Shown piece after piece: positions 34,459 through 43,291 of a DNA stretch of 64,000 nucleotides; the first letter of the stretch is position 1, and every line of letters begins with the position of its first letter. Both the position numbers and the translations under genes were made by a program. Source of the stretch: an uncultured Lachnospiraceae bacterium (GTDB taxonomy: Bacteria; Bacillota; Clostridia; Lachnospirales; Lachnospiraceae). Below the pieces are notes generated by a model that was not told the origin of the DNA, did not search any database, and saw only the letters and a list, made by a program, of their open reading frames with translations. The stretch covers positions 186,001 to 250,000 of the forward strand of contig CAJTKK010000003.1 in the NCBI GenBank assembly GCA_910576535.1, written 5' to 3'.

Positions 34459-35562
34459 TTATATTCCCATGCTGATAATATCATTCCATGCAACTTTATG
34501 CTGGAATTTAACTGCTTCATCATTCTTCAGCAATTCAACATATTTGTCAACAAATTCCGCAGGATCCTCCAATAAACGTAAATAATATTCCAACGATGAA
34601 TATACTCCGTTTACAATCACTTGACAGCCATGTATTTGGCTTATTTTTTGGATTTCTGACTCAATCCCCTCCCAATCAGCCACCTCCATATTTGCTGTTG
34701 TCAATACATAATATCTGTCGGTATTATGTATTTTAAACTTTTCATATGCATCAGCCACAAGCTGTCTGGTGATGACTATTTCATGCTTAATCTCCACTCC
34801 CTCAAACGCGGAACCGTCAAGATTGTTTACATCAATATCGCCGATTCTTCCGGACTGGGCATCCGCAGAGTTATGCGGTTCAAGAGGACACAAGACTTTA
34901 TCCTTATAACGGGAAACCTGAGCTGTCATGCATTGATATGCCGCATAAACGGCAACTGTCGGCAGCCTTGAAGCGCCTGATCCTGAATACTGATATGTAA
35001 AATGTTTTTTTAACACCTTGACTATTTTCGCTATAGACAGGCTATGCGGTTTTGCCAGCTCAATTCTCATATCATTACGTTGTTTTACAAGTAACGTAAA
35101 AAGGCACACAAGAATCTTTTCCGCTGACACGCCTTGCATCTGCACGCTGTCTATAATAGATAGAAATAACTCTTTTACTGATTTAGGGGTAATGGCTCCC
35201 GGATAATCCAATGTATACGGATGCGGCTGTTCTAATGAGCGTGTCAGCCATCCCGATTCCGCCATTGCCGGAAATGATACACTTTTTAGAAATGGCGTGA
35301 CTTCTGCCTTATCTATATTACGCCCCGAAAAGCCATTCTCTAATTTTGCCTGATGATAGCGTATATCCTGCGATGGCATAATCATCTTATGTGAAAATAA
35401 AGTGATTAAAACAGTAATTACACCTTTGTTCCGTTCGGAATTCCCTACCAGTTCTGATACCTTTTGAACAATGTCCTCTGTTAGTCCATAATTAAAATCA
35501 TCCGCAGCTACCTTTTCAACAGCAGTCTCATATGCTTGTTTTAATGCTTCCGTATGTGTCAT
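34459..35562 (-). CDS. Type II restriction endonuclease, SacI-like
   Basis: 367 residues. A PD-(D/E)XK-type active site is visible: D242 and D244 in RIGDIDVNNLDG and E257-I-K259 in FEGVEIKHEIVITRQLVADA. The overall sequence resembles the SacI endonuclease family from memory (GAGCTC), but I could not run a search. The ATG overlaps the methyltransferase stop (ATGA), so the two are coupled, as in type II restriction-modification pairs. Both genes look more AT-rich than their neighbours, in line with horizontal transfer. A hand scan found no GAGCTC in the window, which fits a SacI-type specificity. Confidence 0.8.
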   Translation of the reverse strand: MTHTEALKQAYETAVEKVAADDFNYGLTEDIVQKVSELVGNSERNKGVITVLITLFSHKMIMPSQDIRYHQAKLENGFSGRNIDKAEVTPFLKSVSFPAMAESGWLTRSLEQPHPYTLDYPGAITPKSVKELFLSIIDSVQMQGVSAEKILVCLFTLLVKQRNDMRIELAKPHSLSIAKIVKVLKKHFTYQYSGSGASRLPTVAVYAAYQCMTAQVSRYKDKVLCPLEPHNSADAQSGRIGDIDVNNLDGSAFEGVEIKHEIVITRQLVADAYEKFKIHNTDRYYVLTTANMEVADWEGIESEIQKISQIHGCQVIVNGVYSSLEYYLRLLEDPAEFVDKYVELLKNDEAVKFQHKVAWNDIISMGI

Positions 35563-36548
35563 TGCTCACAACCCCCAAAAAATTGATGATATATTTCCTT
35601 TGCGACAGCTTCAATCATGGGTACGCAAACAGAATTGCCCAATTGTTTATATTGCTCCCCTGACGCGCTTATTTTTTTATAATCATCCGGAAATCCCATA
35701 ATACGCCAACATTCCCTTAATGTAAGTTTTCTCACCCTGTTATCTTCCGTCAGTATGAAATACCGTCCCGACGTTTCCTGCGATGGCAGCGTAGGATGAA
35801 TGCCATATACAGAATAAATCCTGTTGGGCTGTTTATGAACCCGGGATAAATGTTCCGTACCTGGACGGACTCCTACTTTTCTAATGGATTTATTACGGTA
35901 TCCCGCAAACATCAGCCCTGAACCCGGCTGTCTTTTTGGATTCTCTATCAATGTATATTCTTCAGGGTTCAAATACTCAAATTCCCCCTCACAGTCAAGA
36001 AATTCCATTAATCTGCCGCGGGGCAGTGTTTTCACTTTCTCGAAGTCGAATTTTTTACTGCATGAAGCTATAATAATAATCCGTTCCCTGTTCTGCGGCA
36101 CGCCAAAATCTGCGCCATTGAGTACCTTACATCCGACCAGATAACCTAAATCTTCTAATTTATTGATAATCGTTTTAAGCGTCTTGCCTTTATCATGGTA
36201 GATTAAATGCTTTACATTTTCAAGAAACACAACCGGCGGCTTCTTCTCTTCCAAAATCCTGCAAATTTCAAAAAATAGAGTCCCCCTTGTATCTTCAAAA
36301 CCTTTCTGCTTTCCAGAAATACTAAATGGCTGGCAAGGAAAACCTGCACATAAAATATCATGGTCAGGAACCGAACAAGCTTTTATTTCCCTAATATCCC
36401 CTTGCGGCATTTCGTGAAAATTCTCATCATATGTTTTTTGGCACTCGGTATTTATATCGCTTGACATAACGCATTCAAAACCATTTCTTTCCATACCTAT
36501 ACGGATGCCCCCTATGCCACAAAATAAATCAATAAACTTTATTGCCAT
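35559..36548 (-). CDS. C5 cytosine DNA methyltransferase (type II modification enzyme)
   Basis: 329 residues with the full set of C5 methyltransferase motifs in order: I (KFIDLFCGIGGIRIGMERNG, SAM binding), IV (AGFPCQPFS, catalytic C72), VI (FLENVKHL, E110), VIII (QNRERIIII), and the C-terminal IX/X region (KLTLRECWRIMGFPDDY, YKQLGNSVCVPM). It protects the host from the adjacent nuclease. The start at 36548 (MAIKFIDLFCG) has GGGAG and AAAGGA upstream; the frame is open to 36572. The promoter is at 36635-36663. Confidence 0.93.
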   Translation of the reverse strand: MAIKFIDLFCGIGGIRIGMERNGFECVMSSDINTECQKTYDENFHEMPQGDIREIKACSVPDHDILCAGFPCQPFSISGKQKGFEDTRGTLFFEICRILEEKKPPVVFLENVKHLIYHDKGKTLKTIINKLEDLGYLVGCKVLNGADFGVPQNRERIIIIASCSKKFDFEKVKTLPRGRLMEFLDCEGEFEYLNPEEYTLIENPKRQPGSGLMFAGYRNKSIRKVGVRPGTEHLSRVHKQPNRIYSVYGIHPTLPSQETSGRYFILTEDNRVRKLTLRECWRIMGFPDDYKKISASGEQYKQLGNSVCVPMIEAVAKEIYHQFFGGCEQ

Positions 36549-36634
36549 TCCTTTTCTCCCACGATACCTCATTAGAGGATCTCATTTTTATTCCCAGCCA
36601 CTTATGCACTTTATCAGATAATTAGTTATACTAT

Positions 36635-36663
36635 AGTGTAGAACGAACATATATAAAAATCAA
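36635..36663 (-). promoter_or_regulatory. Promoter of the restriction-modification cassette
   Basis: TTGATT (36658-36663), 17 bases, TACACT (36635-36640) on the minus strand. The -10 overlaps a dyad around ACTATAGT (36630-36637), a possible self-regulation site for the methyltransferase. Confidence 0.45.
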
Positions 36664-36762
36664 TCTTTTCTTTGAAATGAAATCTTTGAAATGAAATTGT
36701 GATGTTTCATCCAAAAGCGCCCTGTCTACTGATGGCAGAATCCGTTCCTTTCTATTTTCCAT

Positions 36763-36791
36763 TTGTCACAGGCAAGTCTTTATGTTATACT
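36763..36791 (+). promoter_or_regulatory. Promoter of the ABC-F gene
   Basis: TTGTCA (36763-36768), 17-base spacer, TATACT (36786-36791). It leaves a leader of about 85 bases before the ATG at 36885. Confidence 0.65.
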
Positions 36792-36884
36792 ATCCCTTGC
36801 TCAATGCCCAACGGTGTATCCGGGCTTTTCAATAAAACGTATTACCTGGCTGTTATTTATCATTCAAAAAACGGGGAAAAATCT

Positions 36885-38471
36885 ATGAGTATTTTAAACG
36901 TGGAAAATCTGACGCACGGCTTCGGCGACCGTGCTATTTTTGAGAATGTATCCTTCCGTCTGCTCAAAGGCGAACATATCGGCTTAATCGGCGCAAACGG
37001 CGAGGGGAAATCTACCTTTATGAATATAATCACCGGAAAATTAATGCCCGATGAGGGCAAAGTAGAATGGGCGAAGCATGTGCGTGTCGGTTATCTGGAT
37101 CAGCACACGGCCCTGGAAAAAGGGATGACGGTCCGCGATGTGCTTTCCTCCGCTTTTTCCTTCCTCTTTGAAATGGAAGCAAGAATGAATGAAATCTGTG
37201 ATAAAATGGGAACTGCCGCTCCCGATGAACTGGAAACATATATGGAAGAGCTTGGCTCCATTCAGGACATGCTGACCGTACATGACTTTTATATGATTGA
37301 TTCAAAAATAGAAGAAATCTCCAAAGCGCTGGGGCTGGATGAAATCGGCCGGACCGGGGATTCTTCTGTCCCTTACGGACTCAACAAGGATGTGGACGAT
37401 TTAAGCGGCGGCCAAAGAACCAAAGTGCTCATGGCAAAGCTTCTGCTGGAAAAACCGGATATCCTATTATTGGATGAGCCTACCAACTATCTGGATACGG
37501 AGCATATTGAATGGCTGAAACGCTACTTAAGTGAATATGAAAACGCTTTTATCCTCATCTCCCATGACATCCCTTTTTTAAACAGTGTGGTCAATATCAT
37601 TTACCATATGGATAACCGGGAGGTAAGCCGTTACGTAGGCGATTACAATAAATTTGAAGAAGTATATGCCATGAAAAAAGCGCAGTTAGAAGCTGCCTAC
37701 CACAAACAGCAAAAAGAAATCGCAGATTTAAAAGATTTTGTGGCACGGAACAAAGCCCGGGTCGCCACCCGGAATATGGCTATGTCCAGACAGAAAAAAC
37801 TGGATAAAATGAATGTCATTGAACTGGCAGCCGAACGCCCTAAGCCTGAATTCCATTTTAAAGAAGCACGCACTCCCGGAAGATACATCTTCCGGACTGA
37901 GAAACTCATAATCGGCTATGACAGCCCTTTATCTTCCCCCCTTGACCTTGCTATGGAACGGGGAGAGAAAATAGCCCTAACAGGAGCTAACGGAATCGGC
38001 AAATCCACTTTGCTAAAAAGCATCCTCGGCCTGATCCCGCCTCTTTCCGGATCCGTGGAACAGGGGGATTATCTGCATACCGGTTATTTTGAGCAAGAAA
38101 TGCCGCAAGATATTGCCACTACGTGCATCGAAGAAATATGGCAGGAGTTCCCTTCCTATACACAATATGAAGTGCGTTCCGCTTTAGCCAAATGCGGCCT
38201 GACTACCAAGCATATTGAAAGCAAAGTAAAAGTATTAAGCGGCGGTGAACAGGCAAAAGTAAGGCTATGCAAACTAATCAACCGGGAAACCAACCTTCTA
38301 TTGCTGGACGAGCCAACCAACCATTTGGACGTTGATGCCAAAAGCGAACTAAAGCGCGCCCTTGCCGCATATAAAGGCAGCATCCTTCTCGTCTGCCATG
38401 AACCGGATTTTTATGAAGACTGGGCCACCGGCGTATGGGACTGCACAAAATGGACCACAAAGGTTTTTTAA
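36885..38471 (+). CDS. ABC-F family ATPase (ribosome-associated)
   Basis: 528-residue soluble protein with two ABC domains and no membrane segment, the ABC-F architecture. First domain: GANGEGKSTF, signature LSGGQRTKVLMAK, Walker B LLLDEPTNYLDTEHIEW. Second domain: GANGIGKSTLLK, LSGGEQAKVRLCK, LLLDEPTNHLDVD. The interdomain linker (about 245-310) is charged. ABC-F proteins act on the ribosomal E site, as translation factors or antibiotic-protection proteins; the linker here does not let me choose. The start at 36885 has GGGGA nine bases upstream; the longer frame to 36699 would cross the promoter. Confidence 0.9.
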   Translation: MSILNVENLTHGFGDRAIFENVSFRLLKGEHIGLIGANGEGKSTFMNIITGKLMPDEGKVEWAKHVRVGYLDQHTALEKGMTVRDVLSSAFSFLFEMEARMNEICDKMGTAAPDELETYMEELGSIQDMLTVHDFYMIDSKIEEISKALGLDEIGRTGDSSVPYGLNKDVDDLSGGQRTKVLMAKLLLEKPDILLLDEPTNYLDTEHIEWLKRYLSEYENAFILISHDIPFLNSVVNIIYHMDNREVSRYVGDYNKFEEVYAMKKAQLEAAYHKQQKEIADLKDFVARNKARVATRNMAMSRQKKLDKMNVIELAAERPKPEFHFKEARTPGRYIFRTEKLIIGYDSPLSSPLDLAMERGEKIALTGANGIGKSTLLKSILGLIPPLSGSVEQGDYLHTGYFEQEMPQDIATTCIEEIWQEFPSYTQYEVRSALAKCGLTTKHIESKVKVLSGGEQAKVRLCKLINRETNLLLLDEPTNHLDVDAKSELKRALAAYKGSILLVCHEPDFYEDWATGVWDCTKWTTKVF

Positions 38472-38476
38472 CCGCT

Positions 38477-38510
38477 AAAGCTGGCAGCTTTTATCCGCTG
38501 CCAGCTTTTA
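38477..38510 (+). terminator. Terminator of the ABC-F gene
   Basis: Perfect 12-bp arms AAAGCTGGCAGC/GCTGCCAGCTTT (38477-38488 and 38497-38508), then TTTA. Confidence 0.85.
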
Positions 38511-38513
38511 TCT

Positions 38514-38545
38514 GCGGACATTTTTTTCCGCGGACATTTTTTTCC
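38514..38545. repeat. 16-bp perfect tandem duplication
   Basis: GCGGACATTTTTTTCC occurs twice in a row (38514-38529, 38530-38545) between convergent genes. Each unit can fold as GCGGA/TCCGC with the following base pair. Confidence 0.8.
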
Positions 38546-38618
38546 GCTGCCCGCCTTCCGGTTTCTCTTTGCCCCTTCCTTATTTCATCTTCTCTGCCTG
38601 TTTTAGGCGCTTAATTCC

Positions 38619-40049
38619 CTATTTCAGACATTCCCCGTTCGTGGCAATCACTTCTTTATACCACTCAAAGGACTTCTTCTTACGCCGTTGCAGAGTCCCA
38701 TTTCCGGCATTATCCTTATCCACATAAACAAACCCATACCTTTTCTTCATTTCTCCGGTGGATGCGCTCACCAAATCAATCCATCCCCAGGGTGTATAAC
38801 CGATCAGTTCCACCCCATCCTCTTCCACTGCTTTCATCATTTCCTTAATATGAGCTTCCAGATAAGCAATCCGGTAATCATCCAGGATGCTGCCGTCTTC
38901 CTCCACTTTATCCGCCGCTCCCAAACCGTTCTCCACAATGAAAAGTGGTTTCTGGTAGCGGTCATATAAGGAATTCATTGTAATGCGGAGTCCCAAAGGA
39001 TCAATCTGCCATCCCCACTCGCTGGCCTGCAAATGCGGATTCTTTAAGCTCTTAATCACGTTTCCTCCCGTGGAAACCCCGGCATTGGGATCCGCGCTGG
39101 TCAATCGGGATGCATAATAACTGAATGCGATAAAGTCAACCGTGTTTTCCCTCAGAATCCGTTCATCCTCCGGCCCCATTTCCAGGACAATCCCGTTACG
39201 CTCCAGAAACTTCTTTGCGTAAGAAGGATAAGCCCCCCTGGACTGAACGTCAATAAAGAAATAATTGTTCCGGTCTTTGGAAAGCGCATCCCAGATATCC
39301 GCCGGGTTACAGGAATAAGGATAAAACTGCCCGGCTGCAAGCATACATCCAACCTGGAAATTGGGGTTAATCTCATGGGCGAGCTTTGTGGCCATTGCAG
39401 ATGCTACTAATTCATTATGCGCGGCCTGATATTTAATCAGAAGCTCATTTTCACCTTCCCGGATAGAAATTCCGGCTCCCATAAAAGGAAGATGCATCAG
39501 CATGTTGATTTCGTTAAACGTCATCCAATAAGTGACTTTATCCCGGAAACGCCGGAAAATCACTTCACAGTAGCGCAAATAGGCGTCGATCAGCTTTCTG
39601 CTTTTCCAGGAGCCGTATTTCTGTTCCAAATGAAGCGGCACATCAAAATGGCAGATAGTAACCACCGGCTGGATTCCGTGAGCCAGCATCTCGTCGATCA
39701 TATTTTCATAAAATTTTAATCCTTCTTCATTCGGCTCATCTTCTTCCCCAGCAGGGAAGATTCTGGACCAGGCAAAAGAAAAACGACAGCACCGGAACCC
39801 CATCTCTGCCATCAGGGCAATATCCTCTTTCCAGTGATGATACATATCAATGGCTTCATGCGAAGGATAATAAGCATCTTTTGGCAGGGTCTTATAATCT
39901 TTTATCCCAAGCATAACCGGCCTGCGGTCTTCCCCCCAGGGGATCACATCTACCGTTCCCAGCCCTTTCCCCCCTTCCAGATATCCGCCTTCGCATTGAT
40001 TCGCCGCCGTAGCCCCGCCCCATAAAAAGTCTTTTGGCAAACTTCCCAT
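38619..40049 (-). CDS. 6-phospho-beta-glucosidase, GH1
   Basis: 476-residue GH1 enzyme that hydrolyses 6-phospho-beta-glucosides delivered by the PTS. The opening LPKDFLWGGATAANQCEGGY is typical. The acid/base Glu is in WMTFNEINML and the nucleophile in FIVENGLGA. The closing region YTPWGWIDLVSASTGEMKKR with YGFVYVD is the phosphate-recognising GH1 tail. AAAGGAGAAGTGATTTT precedes the ATG. It is the last gene of the licT-PTS-GH1 set. Confidence 0.93.
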   Translation of the reverse strand: MGSLPKDFLWGGATAANQCEGGYLEGGKGLGTVDVIPWGEDRRPVMLGIKDYKTLPKDAYYPSHEAIDMYHHWKEDIALMAEMGFRCCRFSFAWSRIFPAGEEDEPNEEGLKFYENMIDEMLAHGIQPVVTICHFDVPLHLEQKYGSWKSRKLIDAYLRYCEVIFRRFRDKVTYWMTFNEINMLMHLPFMGAGISIREGENELLIKYQAAHNELVASAMATKLAHEINPNFQVGCMLAAGQFYPYSCNPADIWDALSKDRNNYFFIDVQSRGAYPSYAKKFLERNGIVLEMGPEDERILRENTVDFIAFSYYASRLTSADPNAGVSTGGNVIKSLKNPHLQASEWGWQIDPLGLRITMNSLYDRYQKPLFIVENGLGAADKVEEDGSILDDYRIAYLEAHIKEMMKAVEEDGVELIGYTPWGWIDLVSASTGEMKKRYGFVYVDKDNAGNGTLQRRKKKSFEWYKEVIATNGECLK

Positions 40050-40080
40050 AAAATCACTTCTCCTTTACGAAATTACATCT

Positions 40081-41964
40081 TTAACTTACTACCTTTAACA
40101 AATCATTCCCGGCTTTAATTTCCTGGCCGGTAACTGCCAGCACATCTCCATAATCAAAAGAATTGCTTATAATCACAGGAGTAATTACATCATAGCCTTC
40201 TTCCTTTATTTTTTCAAGGTCGGCCTCTACCAGAAGTGTTCCTGTTTTCACCCTATCCCCGCTTTTTACATGCGCTTTGAAATATTTTCCTCCAAGCTTT
40301 ACTGTGTCCAGCCCGATATGAATCAGAATTTCCACACCATCCTCTGATTTTAAACCGATAGCATGAAGGGTGTCAAAAACCGTTTCCACCGTACCGTTTA
40401 CAGGAGATACTACCTTCCCGTCCGCAGGAATAACGGCTGCTCCCTTTCCTAATATTTCTTCCCCGAATGTGGGATCGCTTACCTCGCTTAATGATACTGC
40501 CTTTCCAGTTAAAGGGGAACAGATTGTTACAGAACCTGTCTTTAAGACGCTTTTTTCCGCCGTTTCTTCTGTTTTAGGAGCTATCTCCTGCCGATTCTCC
40601 CCCTCTTCCCCATCCTTAAATAGAATGTAGGAAAGCGCAAAGGAAATAACAAATGCAATCGCAGCGCCAATACATGCAAGATACAGATCGCGCAAGCTAT
40701 CCCCGCCAATATAACTGGGCAGAGTCATAAGCCCCGGCGAACCGCCGGAATAATTGCGCACACGCATAATGCCCATGAAAAGCCCGCCTGCAGCCCCTCC
40801 CGCCATAGCAGAATAAAGAGGGGTCTTAAACCGCATATTAACGCCATAAAGCGCAGGCTCCGTAATTCCGCAGACGGCAGTAATGCCTGCGGAAGACGCA
40901 AGCTGCTTTACCTCGGACGCCTTGCTCTTAACCGCTACTGCAAGGGTAGCCCCGCCCTGCGCAATATTGGATGCCAGGTTTCCCGGATAAACAATCGTAT
41001 CATATCCTAAAGTCATACGGTTGTTGATCCCGATAGGTATAATTCCATAATGTGTCCCGGTCATAACAAGAAGCGGGAACAATCCTCCCAGAATCGTAGG
41101 CACCAGCCAGCTTGCATAAGTTTCCAGCCCATTGATTCCCGATGCAATAATATTTGCAATGATGTAGCCTACCGGCCCCAATACGGCCAAGGCCGCAACT
41201 CCGCCAATCAGAACTGTTATTAACGGCTTAGTAAAGAATTTCACCGCCTTGGGAGAAACCTTGTCCGCAATGGGTTCTACAAACGAGAGGAACCAGACGG
41301 ATAAAATAATCGGAATAACCGATGAGGAATAGCTGGCATTGTATATAGGAAGGAAAAAGAGCTTGATCGCCTCCCCGCTTTCCTTGGACGCCGTTACCAT
41401 ATTTACAAAATTAGGATGCAGCAGAATCCCGCCTACCATCATGGCCAGATAAGGGTTGCACTTAAATTTTTTAGCCGCAGAATTGGCCAGAAGCACCGGC
41501 AGAAAATAAAATGCGGAATCCGCCATGAAATTTACCACCTGATAAGTCTGGGCATCGGTTGATACTACCTTAAAAGCTACTAAAAGGGATAGCACTGCCT
41601 TTAACATACCCGCTGCCGTAATTGCCGGCAGAATTGGCGTAAAAATACCCGAAATGGTATCAATCAGCTTCGCGCCCAGCTTCCGCCCGTCTTTTTCCTG
41701 GGCAGCCCCTTCTTCCTTTAAATTACTCATTTCCATCAGCGGTCTATATACGCTTGCCACATCGCTGCCGATAATCACCTGATACTGGCCTCCGCTGCTC
41801 ACAACGCCCATGACGCCCTTCGTTCCCTTTAGCACATCTGTTTTCGCCTTGCCCTCATCCTTCAGATTGAACCGAAGACGGGTTGCGCAGTGAGTCAAGC
41901 CGGAAATATTATCCGGACCGCCCACATTCTGCAGAATGGTTTCCGCAAGTTTCTTGTAGTCCAT
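40081..41964 (-). CDS. Beta-glucoside PTS transporter IIBCA
   Basis: 627-residue fused PTS permease in B-C-A order. The EIIB domain has the phosphorylated C26 in SGLTHCATRLRF. The EIIC membrane domain spans about 100-460 (for example TAAGMLKAVLSLLVAFKVV, GITEPALYGVNMRF). The EIIA domain has its active His in VEILIHIGLDTVKL. It phosphorylates beta-glucosides on import, feeding the GH1 enzyme downstream. The start at 41964 has AAGGAGGAACGAGTT; the frame to 42021 is an unlikely extension. Confidence 0.93.
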   Translation of the reverse strand: MDYKKLAETILQNVGGPDNISGLTHCATRLRFNLKDEGKAKTDVLKGTKGVMGVVSSGGQYQVIIGSDVASVYRPLMEMSNLKEEGAAQEKDGRKLGAKLIDTISGIFTPILPAITAAGMLKAVLSLLVAFKVVSTDAQTYQVVNFMADSAFYFLPVLLANSAAKKFKCNPYLAMMVGGILLHPNFVNMVTASKESGEAIKLFFLPIYNASYSSSVIPIILSVWFLSFVEPIADKVSPKAVKFFTKPLITVLIGGVAALAVLGPVGYIIANIIASGINGLETYASWLVPTILGGLFPLLVMTGTHYGIIPIGINNRMTLGYDTIVYPGNLASNIAQGGATLAVAVKSKASEVKQLASSAGITAVCGITEPALYGVNMRFKTPLYSAMAGGAAGGLFMGIMRVRNYSGGSPGLMTLPSYIGGDSLRDLYLACIGAAIAFVISFALSYILFKDGEEGENRQEIAPKTEETAEKSVLKTGSVTICSPLTGKAVSLSEVSDPTFGEEILGKGAAVIPADGKVVSPVNGTVETVFDTLHAIGLKSEDGVEILIHIGLDTVKLGGKYFKAHVKSGDRVKTGTLLVEADLEKIKEEGYDVITPVIISNSFDYGDVLAVTGQEIKAGNDLLKVVS

Positions 41965-42094
41965 AACTCGTTCCTCCTTATTTCCGTTTTGCAACATTGT
42001 GTGAATGCCGTCATTTTGCATACTTTCCGTAAACGGGAAAACACCCGGCCCAGATGTCAGATGTTCCCCTGCCCACTGGGATTACAGTTTCCCA

Positions 42095-42937
42095 TTAAGA
42101 TTTTGTCGTCACCCGGCGGATATGGATAGTCAGATAAATCAGCTCATCCTCCGAAAGATCCTGTCCGAATTCCTTTCTCATATAATCCCTCACCTTCAAT
42201 GCACAGCGGTACTCGTTGGGATACTGCTCCTTCAGCATCAGAAGAAAACTTTTCTCATCATCGTTGATCTCCATTCCGCTGAACACGCGCTGTACAAAAA
42301 ATTTCAAATGAGTAATAAACCTCTCATAATGAAGGGAATATTCATCCAATTCCATCTGGAAATGGTATTTCACAATGGTCAGGATCTGCTGAATAATTTT
42401 TGTAGCCTCCGCTGTCTGCTCCATCCCCGCAAAATCCATGGACGCATTTACCAGATGAAGGGCGATAAACCCCGCCTCATCCTCCGGCAATACAACGCCC
42501 AGACGCTTTTCAATCATAGCCAGGGCTTCCTTCCCCACCAGATACTCATGATTATAAAAGCGCTTAATTTCCCAGAGAAGCGCGTTTTTCAGGGTAAGCC
42601 CCTGCTGAATACGGCTAATGGCAAAGCTGACATGATCCGTAAGCGTCAAATAAATATTATCATTCAGCTTTTTTCCCAGCGATGCCTTTGCATAACTGAT
42701 GATATCGTTGGTCAACTGAATATGTTCCAAAGGCACTTTTTCCAACAGTTCCGTCAATCTGTTAGAAGTTGTTTTGTCAATATTCGTATATATCTTCTCA
42801 ACCAGGGAATCGTCCACCTCATCTCCCTGCTTTTTTTTAAATCCAATGCCGCAGCCCATCACCAGCACTTCCTGGTTTTTTGCATCATAGGACTTTATAA
42901 TATTATTGTTGATGACCTTTATGACCTTCATTCCCAT
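42095..42937 (-). CDS. licT: BglG/LicT-type transcription antiterminator
   Basis: About 280 residues: RNA-binding CAT domain (MKVIKVINNNIIKSYDAK, VMGCGIGFKKKQGD), then two PTS regulation domains with the phosphorylated His pairs (SRIQQGLT with YNHEYLVG; GFIALHLVNA; FVQRVFSG and IYLTIHIRRV). When the PTS substrate is present it binds the RAT RNA at 43021-43049 and blocks the terminator at 42968-43029, letting its own operon be transcribed. The exact start is uncertain: 42937 has GGTGA eight bases upstream, while the ATG at 42931 matches family N-termini. Confidence 0.9.
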   Translation of the reverse strand: MGMKVIKVINNNIIKSYDAKNQEVLVMGCGIGFKKKQGDEVDDSLVEKIYTNIDKTTSNRLTELLEKVPLEHIQLTNDIISYAKASLGKKLNDNIYLTLTDHVSFAISRIQQGLTLKNALLWEIKRFYNHEYLVGKEALAMIEKRLGVVLPEDEAGFIALHLVNASMDFAGMEQTAEATKIIQQILTIVKYHFQMELDEYSLHYERFITHLKFFVQRVFSGMEINDDEKSFLLMLKEQYPNEYRCALKVRDYMRKEFGQDLSEDELIYLTIHIRRVTTKS

Positions 42938-42967
42938 CTGTTGCTTCACCGCCGTTTCTTTGGGGTA

Positions 42968-43029
42968 CAAGAAAAGGCTACACCTTCCCTTGTATCGACT
43001 TCATCAATCGTTAAGAGAATGGTATAGCC
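42968..43029 (-). terminator. Conditional terminator controlled by LicT
   Basis: GGCTATACC (43021-43029 in complement) pairs with GGTGTAGCC (42976-42984) with one G-U pair, then TTTTCTTGT. Its 5' arm is part of the RAT element, so formation of one excludes the other. Confidence 0.85.
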
Positions 43030-43049
43030 TGCTTTACCAGTAACAATCC
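43021..43049 (-). promoter_or_regulatory. RAT (ribonucleic antiterminator) element
   Basis: On the minus strand the 29 bases begin GGATTGTTACTG, have a 5-base loop GTAAA, and continue GCAGGCTATACC. This matches the known LicT/SacY RAT consensus closely. It lies about 20 bases after the promoter and overlaps the terminator stem. Confidence 0.92.
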
Positions 43050-43067
43050 ATCTATATAACTGTATGT

Positions 43068-43096
43068 ATTTTATCACATTATAGTTTTTCTGTCAA
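43068..43096 (-). promoter_or_regulatory. Promoter of the beta-glucoside operon
   Basis: TTGACA (43091-43096), 17-base spacer, TAAAAT (43068-43073) on the minus strand, directly upstream of the RAT element. Confidence 0.85.
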
Positions 43097-43230
43097 TGAC
43101 CGTTATAACAGTTCTGTTGCTCCTTGCGGCAGTCCTGCCAACCCCCTGGACGGCCTCCCACGCAAGCCCCGCCATCGCCCGGCCGGCTATCGCCCCAAAA
43201 AAGAAACGCATCCATGAATCACAGCCAAAT

Positions 43231-43272
43231 AAAACCGGAGAGCCAAACATAGAAAAACCATGTTCAGCCCTC
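43231..43272 (-). terminator. Terminator of glgP
   Basis: On the minus strand GAGGGCTGAACAT pairs with ATGTTTGGCTCTC (13 pairs, three G-U), then CCGGTTTTATTTGG, about 20 bases after the stop. Confidence 0.65.
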
Positions 43273-43291
43273 TTTTTCCTTACCTGTATTC

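Noticed and set aside
38514..38545. Perfect 16-bp tandem repeat as a microsatellite with regulatory function
   Set aside because: It lies between two convergent genes, after the ABC-F terminator, where replication slippage is the simplest explanation.
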